A stretch of DNA of 6,483 nt from JBJFGR01 sp051892875 (GCA_051892875.1 JBJFGR010000137.1:1-6483); one strand, 5' to 3'. Counted from the first letter of the stretch, positions 1-6,268 are shown. The notes: generated by a model not told the origin, from the letters alone. Program-made: numbers and translations.

Positions 1-94
1 AAATAAAGATTTATAGTGATTCACTCTATAAAATACCAATTAAATAGTGCAAAATTCTTTATTTTTACCCACAACTATGCACAAGAGCCATTTA

Positions 95-134
95 TTTAAT
101 TTAATTTAGTTTAGTTTAGTTTAGTTTAGTTTAG
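95..134. repeat. Pentanucleotide tandem repeat (TTTAA x2, TTTAG x6)
   Basis: Six perfect consecutive copies of TTTAG run from 105 to 134. They are preceded in phase by two TTTAA units (95-104), so the 5-base period holds for 40 bases. The tract is non-coding and ends about 182 bases before the start of the first Sel1-like gene. Short pure tandem units can change copy number by polymerase slippage. A tract this far upstream could alter promoter spacing only if a promoter lies next to it, and I do not see a strong one there. Confidence 0.9.
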
Positions 135-234
135 ATTTTTATAAGATTTATATTATCAATAACTATTACTATTTTATAATACAAAACCTTACAAGAAAGA
201 ATTTGACAAATTATACATTTTAAATAAAAGGTAT

Positions 235-262
235 TTGAATTTATAAATTTCAAGTGTAAAAT
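235..262 (+). promoter_or_regulatory. Weak candidate promoter for the Sel1-like pair
   Basis: TTGAAT (235-240) and TAAAAT (257-262) resemble sigma-70 -35 and -10 boxes with a 16-base spacer, which would give a leader of about 48 bases. A perfect TTGACA lies slightly upstream at 203-208 but has only poor -10 partners at the right distance (TAAAAG at 225-230). In sequence this AT-rich such matches occur by chance, so this is a candidate only. Confidence 0.3.
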
Positions 263-316
263 ATACATAATAAAATCTGTTTCTGTTCCTATTTAAATTA
301 TTGCATTTGGGATACT

Positions 317-928
317 ATGAATAACTATATACTATCATTTTTATTGTGCTCAACAGTTTTTTTTAACAATTCTTTTGCAAATGATTTTAAATGTACAAAT
401 AAAAATATTCCCGTATGCTTGGAACTGATGCAAGAATCTGTTGATATTCACCATGATTTGGATACACTTCATTACGCTTTCCAATTATGTGAACTAAACA
501 ATGACTTGGGGTGTTTACAGTTAGGCGAGCTTTACAGAACTTCTCAAAATAAATTTGAATCAGATTTATATTGTATAGAAAATGAAGATAATGCAGATGA
601 AAATTGTTTTCACCTAGGGAATGAACCTTATGTGGCATATGATGTAAAAAAAGCAGTTTTAGCATACCAAAAATCGTGTGCTCTTAACAACAGCGATGCA
701 TGTACTATCTTATCCTTTATATACAAAAGTAATAATAACACTAATGACAGTAAAAAAAATGCTGTACAATTAGCAAAAACTGCTTGCGATCAAAATTCTG
801 GATATGGATGTTATATGGTTGGAAATATATACAATAGTAATAATGAAATAAATTTAGCTAACCAATACTATCAAAAAGCTTGTTCACTTAAATACCAAAA
901 AGCTTGTAACAAAACTTCTATTCAATAA
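317..928 (+). CDS. Secreted Sel1-like repeat protein with paired cysteines (first of two)
   Basis: A 203-residue exported protein. Residues 1-21 form a signal peptide (hydrophobic ILSFLLCSTVFF, then S-F-A before the predicted cut at 21/22). The mature part consists of degenerate Sel1-like/TPR-type helical repeats, clearest as YQKSCALNNSDAC (residues 117-129) and YYQKACSLKYQKAC (184-197). Cysteines come in pairs with seven residues between: 26/34, 58/66, 121/129, 157/165 and 189/197. One further pair, 86/97, is wider. This is the C-x7-C pattern that forms helix-to-helix disulfides in Helicobacter cysteine-rich (Hcp) proteins, so a disulfide-stabilised periplasmic or secreted scaffold is inferred. 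No catalytic motif is seen and the function is unknown. A weak GGGA (309-312) sits four bases before the ATG. Cys11 lies inside the hydrophobic core and lacks a lipobox (Leu at -1), so this is probably not a lipoprotein. Confidence 0.72.
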   Translation: MNNYILSFLLCSTVFFNNSFANDFKCTNKNIPVCLELMQESVDIHHDLDTLHYAFQLCELNNDLGCLQLGELYRTSQNKFESDLYCIENEDNADENCFHLGNEPYVAYDVKKAVLAYQKSCALNNSDACTILSFIYKSNNNTNDSKKNAVQLAKTACDQNSGYGCYMVGNIYNSNNEINLANQYYQKACSLKYQKACNKTSIQ

Positions 929-964
929 TTTTATTATTCTTATATTGGAGTAGTTTATATAAAA

Positions 965-1534
965 ATGTCGAATATTGTTAAAAATAAAAAATTTTTAATA
1001 GCTTTTTCTTTTATTTTACCCATTCACTTTAATATCGCAAATGCTGCCTATGATGCAGAACGCAACTGTGAAGCAAAAACAGTTTGTAAAGATAAATACG
1101 AAACATTAATTACCAGAAAAGATTATAAAGGTGCTTTACCTTATGCAATTCAAGGGTGTATGTTGAATGAATCAGAACAATGTATGAATGCAGCCTTTTT
1201 GTATATGCGGTTAAACAATAATACATTAGCTAATAAATATTTTATAAAAGGATGTCATTTAAATAATCCAAATTCATGTGCCTCAATTGCAAATAATTAT
1301 TTAAAGGGTGTTGGTGCAAATTCAAACCATTTAGAAGCTCTGACCTATTTTAAAAAAGCTTGTGATTTACAGCATGCTGATTCATGCTACAATATTGCAA
1401 ATTTTCATCATAATTCTCATGTAGTACAAATTAATTATAATGAACATTTAGATTATTTAGAAAAATCATGTAAATATGGTTCTAAAGTTGCCTGTGTAAA
1501 GCTGAATTCTAAAAATAATAAAAATAATAATTAG
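965..1534 (+). CDS. Secreted Sel1-like repeat protein with paired cysteines (second of two)
   Basis: A 189-residue exported protein and probable paralogue of its upstream neighbour. Residues 1-27 look like a signal peptide: basic start VKNKK, hydrophobic LIAFSFILPI, and A-N-A before the cut. The repeat stretch YLKGVGANSNHLEALTYF (112-129) followed by KKACDLQHADSC (130-141) is a textbook Sel1-like unit. Cysteine pairs with seven residues between occur at 65/73, 97/105, 133/141 and 169/177; a tighter pair is at 35/41. Successive pairs are offset by 32 or 36 residues, close to the usual repeat length. The C-terminus is a low-complexity Asn/Lys tail (NSKNNKNNN). The only GGAG (947-950) is 14 bases before the ATG, longer than usual, and no better in-frame start is visible. 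Co-transcription with the upstream gene is likely (36-base gap). The role is unknown; a periplasmic interaction or envelope protein is an inference. Confidence 0.72.
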   Translation: MSNIVKNKKFLIAFSFILPIHFNIANAAYDAERNCEAKTVCKDKYETLITRKDYKGALPYAIQGCMLNESEQCMNAAFLYMRLNNNTLANKYFIKGCHLNNPNSCASIANNYLKGVGANSNHLEALTYFKKACDLQHADSCYNIANFHHNSHVVQINYNEHLDYLEKSCKYGSKVACVKLNSKNNKNNN

Positions 1535-1560
1535 TGTTTTAATATTAAAAAATCATTTAA

Positions 1561-1583
1561 AACTTATTTATGTAAAATAAGTT
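1561..1583 (-). terminator. Weak stem-loop between convergent genes
   Basis: AACTTATTT (1561-1569) and AAATAAGTT (1575-1583) form a 9-bp stem with a 5-base loop, three bases beyond the stop of the minus-strand MATE gene. Read on the minus strand it is followed by TTAAATGATTTTTTAA, a broken T-run, so it best fits a terminator of the pump gene. The plus-strand Sel1 pair ends just before it and has no T-run after the stem. A 14-base palindrome without GC pairs (1537-1550) is adjacent. The stem has a single GC pair, so it is weak. Confidence 0.4.
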
Positions 1584-1586
1584 ATC

Positions 1587-2984
1587 CTAATGATGTTTAA
1601 AATCAGATTTACCTAATAATAATTCTTTATATGAAAAATATGATTTACTCAAATACAAAATTCCTAATAGATTTAAGGTTAAGCACAAGCTGAACCAAAT
1701 TCCAGCAAATCCTGAGATATTTTCAAATACATAAACAAACCCCAAAATATAAGCTAAAGGAGCTCCGAATAACCAATATAAAGAAGAACCAACTATTAGG
1801 AATTTATTTTTTAATAAACCTCTTAAAACCCCTACTCCTATACACTGTCCATAGTCACCTATTTGATATAGCGTTATTACCCACGCAGATGACACAACAA
1901 GAGCCATTACTTCAGGATCGGTAGTATATATTTTTGCGATAGGTTCCTTAAAAATATATAATAAAGTAGCAATAGTAATTGCCAATATCATACCTAAAAC
2001 TAAACAAACGATAATACTACTCTTAACACTTGCAATATTATTTGCACCAATTGAATACCCTACTCTAATAGATACAACATGTGATATAGAAAAAGGAATA
2101 ATAAAAACTACAGTCATCAAGTTATAAAATATTTGATTTGCTGCAATTGCAATTGTTCCAAGTTTTGTAACTAAAATACCTGCATATGTAAAGAAAAACA
2201 CTTCAAAAAATAAAGAAATAAAAATAGGCAAACCTATCTTTATATAATACTTCTGTTTTTCAAAATCAATAGAAAGCGCTGAAAGATGAACCTTATCTAG
2301 TACCTCCTTAAAATAGTTCATTTTTTTAAAAATAACCCATTGAACTACTGCTAAAAAATACTGACTTAATACAGTTGCAACAGCACACCCTTTTGCCCCC
2401 ATTGCTTCTATACTTAGGGTTGGATTTCCATAAATAAACAGATAATTTAACATAGCATTTAATGCTAATGCAAACATACTAATTATCATTGTAATTTTTG
2501 TATTACTCATACCTTCAGCTAAAGCAACTTGAGCTCCAAAAAAATAATACGCGGGAACTCCAAGCAATGATATGAGAACATACCCCTTAGCTACCTCAAG
2601 TACTTCAGGTTCTAAATTTAAAAAATTAAAAATATAGCAAGCTCCCAACATAAATAAAATGGTTACTATTACTAATCCTAGCCCCATAACCAACACTTGT
2701 CTAAAATTTTCAACAATGCCCTTTATATCATTTGCACCATGATTATTAGCCATAACAGGCGTAATAGCTACAAAAAAACCATTTAACGGAAACTTTATAC
2801 TAATTAAAAAAGAAACAGCAACAGCAAGCCCTGCCAAATCTACGGCACTATAATGACCTGCCATTACTGAATCTATAAACTCCATCCCCACAAAAGATAA
2901 AATAGATAATAAAATAGGAATTCCTATTTTAAATGTCGATTTAATTTCTTTTAAATAGTTTTCTAGAAACATTTTTTTACTCAT
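1587..2984 (-). CDS. norM: MATE-family multidrug efflux antiporter, NorM type
   Basis: A 465-residue inner-membrane protein of the multidrug and toxin extrusion family, which exports cationic drugs and other compounds in exchange for Na+ or H+. The length and about twelve hydrophobic segments match the family. The first half carries IDSVMAGHYSAVDLAGLAV near residues 37-55. The membrane acids known to matter in Vibrio NorM (D36, E255, D371) have counterparts here: D38 in the IDSVMAG motif, E261 in LPIFISLFFEVFFF, and D377 in YQIGDYGQ, followed by GVLRGLLKNK. Other landmarks are ALAEGMSNTK (154-163) and the LNYLFIYG hinge (179-186). All three ion/substrate-site carboxylates being present suggests a functional pump; the substrate cannot be read from sequence. 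No clear Shine-Dalgarno precedes the chosen ATG; Met5 is a less likely alternative start. The gene is divergent from recN. The symbol is by family resemblance. Confidence 0.93.
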   Translation of the reverse strand: MSKKMFLENYLKEIKSTFKIGIPILLSILSFVGMEFIDSVMAGHYSAVDLAGLAVAVSFLISIKFPLNGFFVAITPVMANNHGANDIKGIVENFRQVLVMGLGLVIVTILFMLGACYIFNFLNLEPEVLEVAKGYVLISLLGVPAYYFFGAQVALAEGMSNTKITMIISMFALALNAMLNYLFIYGNPTLSIEAMGAKGCAVATVLSQYFLAVVQWVIFKKMNYFKEVLDKVHLSALSIDFEKQKYYIKIGLPIFISLFFEVFFFTYAGILVTKLGTIAIAANQIFYNLMTVVFIIPFSISHVVSIRVGYSIGANNIASVKSSIIVCLVLGMILAITIATLLYIFKEPIAKIYTTDPEVMALVVSSAWVITLYQIGDYGQCIGVGVLRGLLKNKFLIVGSSLYWLFGAPLAYILGFVYVFENISGFAGIWFSLCLTLNLLGILYLSKSYFSYKELLLGKSDFKHH

Positions 2985-3038
2985 TATACATTCAACACTT
3001 ACGAATATTTTTTATATTTTAAAAAGTTGGATTCTATT

Positions 3039-3047
3039 ATTATAACA
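3039..3047 (-). promoter_or_regulatory. Extended -10 promoter for the MATE gene
   Basis: On the minus strand the nine bases read TGTTATAAT, a perfect TATAAT with the upstream TGn of an extended -10 element. It lies about 54 bases before the pump start codon. No good -35 box sits 16-18 bases upstream, which is common for extended -10 promoters. It lies back to back with the recN promoter and does not overlap its boxes. Confidence 0.5.
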
Positions 3048-3075
3048 TAAAAACCGATATGCTTATCATAATCAA

Positions 3076-3104
3076 TTACCATTTAACAAAAGGTGGTATA
3101 TAAT
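3076..3104 (+). promoter_or_regulatory. Sigma-70-like promoter for recN and the YeiH-family gene
   Basis: TTACCA (3076-3081, four of six matches to TTGACA) and a perfect TATAAT (3099-3104) are separated by exactly 17 bases, 37 bases before the recN start codon. No CTG-N10-CAG LexA box overlaps it: the 157-base gap contains no CTG or CAG at all. SOS control by the classical gammaproteobacterial operator is therefore not supported. Confidence 0.5.
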
Positions 3105-3129
3105 ATAAATAACTTTATATTTAATCAAC

Positions 3130-3134
3130 AAGGT
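3130..3134 (+). promoter_or_regulatory. recN ribosome binding site
   Basis: AAGGT lies seven bases before the ATG at 3142. This is a good Shine-Dalgarno match and supports the chosen start, which also agrees with the usual RecN N-terminus (M-L-x-x-L-x-I-x-N-[FY]). Confidence 0.65.
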
Positions 3135-3141
3135 AAAAGCC

Positions 3142-4830
3142 ATGCTTGAGTCTCTCATTATCGAAAACTATGCAGTAGTAAAAAAAGTTATATTAAATCT
3201 AAATAAAGGTATGAGTGCAATAACAGGTGAAACAGGTGCTGGTAAATCAATAGCAATTGATGCACTTGAACTTGTTTTAGGTGGTAGAGCAGATTCAAAA
3301 TCAGTTCGTAATGGAGCAAACAATGCTAGCATATGTGCAACATTTAATGTTGCAGATGCTCCAAGAGCTTTAGCATTTTTAAAAGAAAAAGACCTTGTAG
3401 CAGAAGACTACGAACTTTGTATTGTTAGAAGAACTATTTCAAAAGATGGCAGATCTCGTGCCTACATTAATGACAGAAATGTAAGCACTTCCGTTCTAAA
3501 AGAACTTTCAAGTATGCTACTAAATATTCATGGACAGCATGATGGTCAACTTTTATTAAAAAATGAGCATCAAATTGAGTATTTAGATGCCTACGGGGAA
3601 TTAGGTTCCTTAGTAAGTGATGTTGCATCTCTGTATCACTCATATAGCTCTGGAAAAAAAGAACTTGCAAGATTAGCCGAACTACAGACAAATTCTATTG
3701 CTGAATATAAATTAACCCATTATCAAATAGCTGAACTAGAACAATTTTCACCAGCAGAAAATGAATTCTTCAACATTTCAAATGAATATGACAGATTAAA
3801 TCATATTCAAACTCTACAAGAATCAACATCTTATATTATAGATGGGTTAAGTAATGAAGACCAAGGGGTTATTTCATCATTAAAACCATTATTATTGAAA
3901 TTACAAAACACTGTAAAAATTGATAGGTCTCTTGAAAATATAGCAAATAGTTTAGAAAGTTCTCTCATCACTATTGATGATGTCATAGATGAACTTATAA
4001 AATATAATGACTCCTTGGAAACCGATACTGATAAAACTTTGCAAATAAGTTCTAGAATGCAACAGTATACAGACCTTGCTCGAAAGTATAATGTTAACCC
4101 TAATGAGTTGTACCATGTGCATCAAGATTTATTAGCAAAAGCACAATCTTTTACCTCTTTAAAACAAGAAATAGAAGATTGCAAGAATTCAGTAAAATTA
4201 GCAAAACAATCATTTTTAGAAAAAGCTCATGAATTAAGTGTGAAAAGAAAGGAAATTGCACCTCAATTTGCTGAACAAATTGAAAAAATGTTACATGAAT
4301 TATCGATGCCTTTTGCAAAATTTAAAATTGAATTTAATGAAACTCAGCCTCAATCAAATGGTACTGATTCTATTGAATTTAGATTTAGTGCCAACTTAGG
4401 GATGGCCCCTGATATAATTTCAAAAAATGCATCTGGAGGTGAAATTAGTAGAATAGCTCTGTCAATATTAGTACTTACAGCAAATAAAATTTCAGCACCG
4501 ACTATGATTTTTGATGAAATTGATACAGGAATAAGTGGAATAACAGCAGCAGTAACAGGTTCACTGCTCAGAAAACTAGGCAATACTTCTCAAGTTATAA
4601 CTGTTACACATTTACCACAAGTAGCAGCTTCAGCTCACCATCAATATGAGGTAAAAAAAGAAAATTCAAATGACGAAACATCAAGTACAATACATTTACT
4701 TGACGATAATGGAAGAATTCAAGAAATTGCTAGATTACTAGGTAGTACTTCTATTACAGATACTGCTTTAGCAAATGCTAGAGAGTTATTAAACAATCAA
4801 CAAAAATTAAATAATTATTATAGGAAATAA
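3142..4830 (+). CDS. recN: DNA repair protein RecN
   Basis: A 562-residue SMC-like ATPase that acts early in recombinational repair of double-strand breaks, tethering or organising DNA ends for RecA; the length is close to the E. coli protein (about 553). The N-terminal half-domain begins MLESLIIENYAVV and carries Walker A GETGAGKS at 29-36. The RecN-typical IHGQHDGQ (129-136) follows. The region from about 155 to 370 is charged, heptad-like and short for an SMC protein, as expected for the RecN coiled coil. The C-terminal half has the ABC signature SGGEIS (431-436), Walker B TMIFDEIDTG (454-463; D458, E459), a D-loop region GISG, and the switch histidine in TVTHLPQVA (H490). No motif is missing, so the enzyme should be active. 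It shares a transcript with the membrane protein gene immediately downstream. Confidence 0.97.
   Translation: MLESLIIENYAVVKKVILNLNKGMSAITGETGAGKSIAIDALELVLGGRADSKSVRNGANNASICATFNVADAPRALAFLKEKDLVAEDYELCIVRRTISKDGRSRAYINDRNVSTSVLKELSSMLLNIHGQHDGQLLLKNEHQIEYLDAYGELGSLVSDVASLYHSYSSGKKELARLAELQTNSIAEYKLTHYQIAELEQFSPAENEFFNISNEYDRLNHIQTLQESTSYIIDGLSNEDQGVISSLKPLLLKLQNTVKIDRSLENIANSLESSLITIDDVIDELIKYNDSLETDTDKTLQISSRMQQYTDLARKYNVNPNELYHVHQDLLAKAQSFTSLKQEIEDCKNSVKLAKQSFLEKAHELSVKRKEIAPQFAEQIEKMLHELSMPFAKFKIEFNETQPQSNGTDSIEFRFSANLGMAPDIISKNASGGEISRIALSILVLTANKISAPTMIFDEIDTGISGITAAVTGSLLRKLGNTSQVITVTHLPQVAASAHHQYEVKKENSNDETSSTIHLLDDNGRIQEIARLLGSTSITDTALANARELLNNQQKLNNYYRK
4822..4825 (+). promoter_or_regulatory. 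Ribosome binding site inside the recN end
   Basis: AGGA lies within the last codons of recN, six bases before the ATG at 4832 of the next gene. With only one base between the recN stop and that ATG, translational coupling of the two genes is likely. Confidence 0.6.
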
Positions 4831-4831
4831 A

Positions 4832-5800
4832 ATGTCTCAACAAATTACATTTAAAGACGGAAAAGCATGTACAATTTTATTTATATTATTCTTTATAATA
4901 TGCTTAATTCCTGGTGTACCATCATGGCTCGCACTAGTTCTTGGTTTTGTATTTTCATGTTTTAATCTTGTACCAACATCAGTATCTATTGGAAAAATTA
5001 CAAAATCATTATTATCATACTCAATTGTCGGTCTTGGTTTTGGTTTAACCTTAACCCAAGCAAAAGAAGCCTGTGAAAATGGTTTAACTCTTATTATAGG
5101 CTCAATAATAATTACTATATTTTGTGGTGTATTATTATCTAAACTTTTAAAAATAGAGAAAAAAACAGGTTTATTAATCAGTTCTGGTACAGCTATATGC
5201 GGTGGCAGTGCAATAGCAGCAGTTGCACCTGCGATTGAAGCTGAAGATGATCAAACCTCAATCGCCCTTGCAACTGTATTTACTTTAAATGCTGTTGCAT
5301 TGGTTTTATTTCCTCTTATTGGTCACTTATTAAATATGAGTGATATGCAATTTGGATTATGGAGTGCGATTGCAATTCATGATACATCATCTGTTGTAGG
5401 TGCATCAGCTTCATATAGTGAAAATGCACTCCAAATCGCAACAACTGTAAAGTTAGCAAGAGCATTATTCATTGTACCTGTTGCATTAATAGCGACTTTA
5501 ATATATACAAGAAAATCAAAACATATTAGAGTACCTAATTTTATACCATTATATATTTTGGCAGTTCTTATCTGTAGTTTCGTAAAATTTCAAATAGGTG
5601 ATTTTATTACCTCTGATCAAGTGTATCCATTCATATACGAAATAGCAAAAAGAACAATTGTAGGAGCTTTATTTTTTATAGGTGCTTCAATATCTATTAA
5701 AAAATTTAAACAAACAGGACCTAGAGCACTTATATTAGGTATTACTTTGTGGGTAATTATATCTTGCGCATCTTTATCAATTATTTTGAATTACTATTAA
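4832..5800 (+). CDS. YeiH-family membrane protein (putative sulfate exporter family)
   Basis: A 322-residue polytopic inner-membrane protein of the YeiH/UPF0324 family (conserved hypothetical family 698). Family members are annotated as putative sulfate/sulfite-related exporters; the true substrate is not established. About ten hydrophobic segments are visible. The conserved family motifs are GTAICGGSAIAAVAPAI (119-135), TVFTLNAVALVLFP (148-161), AIHDTSSVVGASA (181-193) and ATTVKLARALFIVP (203-216). A further LxFxxGLxLT-like segment is seen as VGLGFGLTLTQA (66-77). The protein is slightly shorter than E. coli YeiH (about 349), mostly at the N-terminus, but has all core motifs. It starts one base after recN and is probably translated by coupling to it. 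No functional link between sulfur-compound export and break repair is known to me, so the pairing may be only local gene order. Confidence 0.9.
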   Translation: MSQQITFKDGKACTILFILFFIICLIPGVPSWLALVLGFVFSCFNLVPTSVSIGKITKSLLSYSIVGLGFGLTLTQAKEACENGLTLIIGSIIITIFCGVLLSKLLKIEKKTGLLISSGTAICGGSAIAAVAPAIEAEDDQTSIALATVFTLNAVALVLFPLIGHLLNMSDMQFGLWSAIAIHDTSSVVGASASYSENALQIATTVKLARALFIVPVALIATLIYTRKSKHIRVPNFIPLYILAVLICSFVKFQIGDFITSDQVYPFIYEIAKRTIVGALFFIGASISIKKFKQTGPRALILGITLWVIISCASLSIILNYY

Positions 5801-5834
5801 AAGTAAACAAATTAAAATAATTTGAACTATTTCT

Positions 5835-5849
5835 ACTCTTCAGAGTTTT
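5835..5849 (+). terminator. Weak candidate terminator of the recN operon
   Basis: ACTC (5835-5838) and GAGT (5843-5846) pair around a TTCA loop and are followed by TTT, about 35 bases after the YeiH-family stop. An outer CTAC/GTAG (5833-5836 / 5850-5853) could compete with it. The stem and the T-run are both short, so this is tentative. Confidence 0.25.
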
Positions 5850-5855
5850 GTAGCG

Positions 5856-5900
5856 ATGTGTGTTTGGTGGTTTTTATTGTTTATACCATAAAACACACAT
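5856..5900. repeat. Perfect 10-bp inverted repeat with inner stem
   Basis: ATGTGTGTTT (5856-5865) is exactly complementary to AAACACACAT (5891-5900). Inside, TGGT (5868-5871) pairs with ACCA (5885-5888) across a symmetric two-by-two internal loop, leaving a 13-base terminal loop. No T-run follows on either strand, so it does not look like an intrinsic terminator. It could be an RNA stem, a protein-binding palindrome, or the ends of a small mobile relic. The structure is clear; its meaning is not. Confidence 0.7.
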
Positions 5901-5956
5901 TCATAAAAAGTAATCTTAACATTCTCAACTTAACTAGCTTAAAAAATTATAAATAA

Positions 5957-6146
5957 TATGCAGGTATTACCACAAGAAGCGTTAATTTTTCACAGGAGCT
6001 GCAGGTGGTTTTATTATGGGAGCCACTGCTCATCCAATTCAAACAGCTAAACATGGTTGAATTCTGGTGTAAGTGGATTACAAAAAGGCTACTCAAGTCT
6101 TAAGAAAGGTGCTTCTGATGCTAAGCAAAAGATTGGTTCTTGTTAA
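5957..6146 (+). pseudogene. Frameshifted coding relic, Gly/Ala/Lys-rich, family not recognised
   Basis: Three plus-strand segments read as coherent protein only in successive frames. The first reads YAGITTRSVNF from 5957. The second reads FTGAAGGFIMGATAHPIQ and then TAKHG, from 5989 to 6057. The third begins NSGVSGLQKGYSSLKK at 6060, continues GASDAKQKIGSC, and stops at 6144-6146. Each junction needs one extra base to restore frame, and the first lies at a T5 run (5986-5990), a typical slippage site. Stops confirm the breaks: TAA at 5954-5956 and 5983-5985, TGA at 6058-6060. Codons and GC are richer than the flanks, which supports a once-coding origin. The Gly-rich GAAGGFIMGA resembles a membrane-inserting glycine-zipper segment. 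It looks like the C-terminal part of a lost gene. I do not recognise the family, and a chance pattern cannot be excluded. Confidence 0.42.
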
Positions 6147-6191
6147 AAATTTGTGGGAAATCAATTTTGAATAAATTTAATTAAAAAAAAT

Positions 6192-6240
6192 GAGGATCTT
6201 TTTAGAATATGTTTTCCCCAAAAACAGCTAAAGGATCCTC
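6192..6240 (-). terminator. Intrinsic terminator reading leftwards
   Basis: GAGGATC (6192-6198) pairs with GATCCTC (6234-6240). The arm continues with TTTAG/CTAAA (6201-6205 / 6228-6232) and an inner TGTTTT/AAAACA hairpin (6210-6215 / 6221-6226) with a CCCCA loop. On the minus strand the stem is followed by CA and eight Ts (complement of the A-run 6183-6190), the classic form of a rho-independent terminator. It lies about 28 bases beyond the stop of the broken minus-strand reading frame to the right, which fits it being that gene's terminator. The arms could also be the terminal repeat of an insertion sequence. Confidence 0.65.
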
Positions 6241-6268
6241 TATATGTATTGTACAAATTCTATCTCTT

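Larger units (their letters stand above)
1..316. other. Gene-free AT-rich leader of the Sel1-like pair
   Basis: No reading frame of convincing length or composition was found on either strand. The stretch holds, in order, a weak inverted repeat (TTTATAG at 10-16 with CTATAAA at 26-32, 9-base loop), two near matches to a DnaA box about 10 bases apart (65-73 and 75-83), the TTTAG pentamer tract and a weak promoter. On the minus strand the 10-32 hairpin is followed by TCTTTATTT, so it could be a weak terminator for something to the left reading leftwards or the tail of a gene outside the window. None of these minor sites is strong alone. Confidence 0.5.

Noticed and set aside
203..230. Perfect TTGACA at 203-208 as the promoter of the Sel1 pair
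   Set aside because: The sequence 16-18 bases downstream is a poor -10 (TAAAAG), so the box alone is not enough.
317..349. Cys11 of the first Sel1-like protein as a lipoprotein anchor
   Set aside because: Leu at -1 and -2 does not fit a lipobox, and the cysteine lies too early in the hydrophobic core. A standard S-F-A cut at residue 21 fits better.
387..665. Minus-strand open frame of 92 codons opposite the first Sel1-like gene
   Set aside because: It is antisense to a gene with a signal peptide and regular repeats. Its translation has no recognisable domain.
3467..3691. Minus-strand open frame of 74 codons inside recN
   Set aside because: It is a shadow of recN, with His/Arg/Leu-rich translation typical of the antisense of AT-rich genes.
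4350..4583. Minus-strand open frame of 77 codons inside recN
   Set aside because: It lies opposite the most conserved RecN motifs (signature and Walker B), so coding constraint belongs to recN.
5829..5853. ATTTCTACTC ... GTAG resembling the 3' part of a Cas12a CRISPR repeat
   Set aside because: Only one copy occurs, the CTAC/GTAG arms are 13 bases apart instead of the usual 4-5, no spacers follow and no cas gene is present.
5958..6050. Short ATG-started frame MQVLPQEALIFH... of 30 codons
   Set aside because: It has no ribosome binding site and a Cys/Ser/Trp-rich translation. It overlaps the better-looking relic in other frames.
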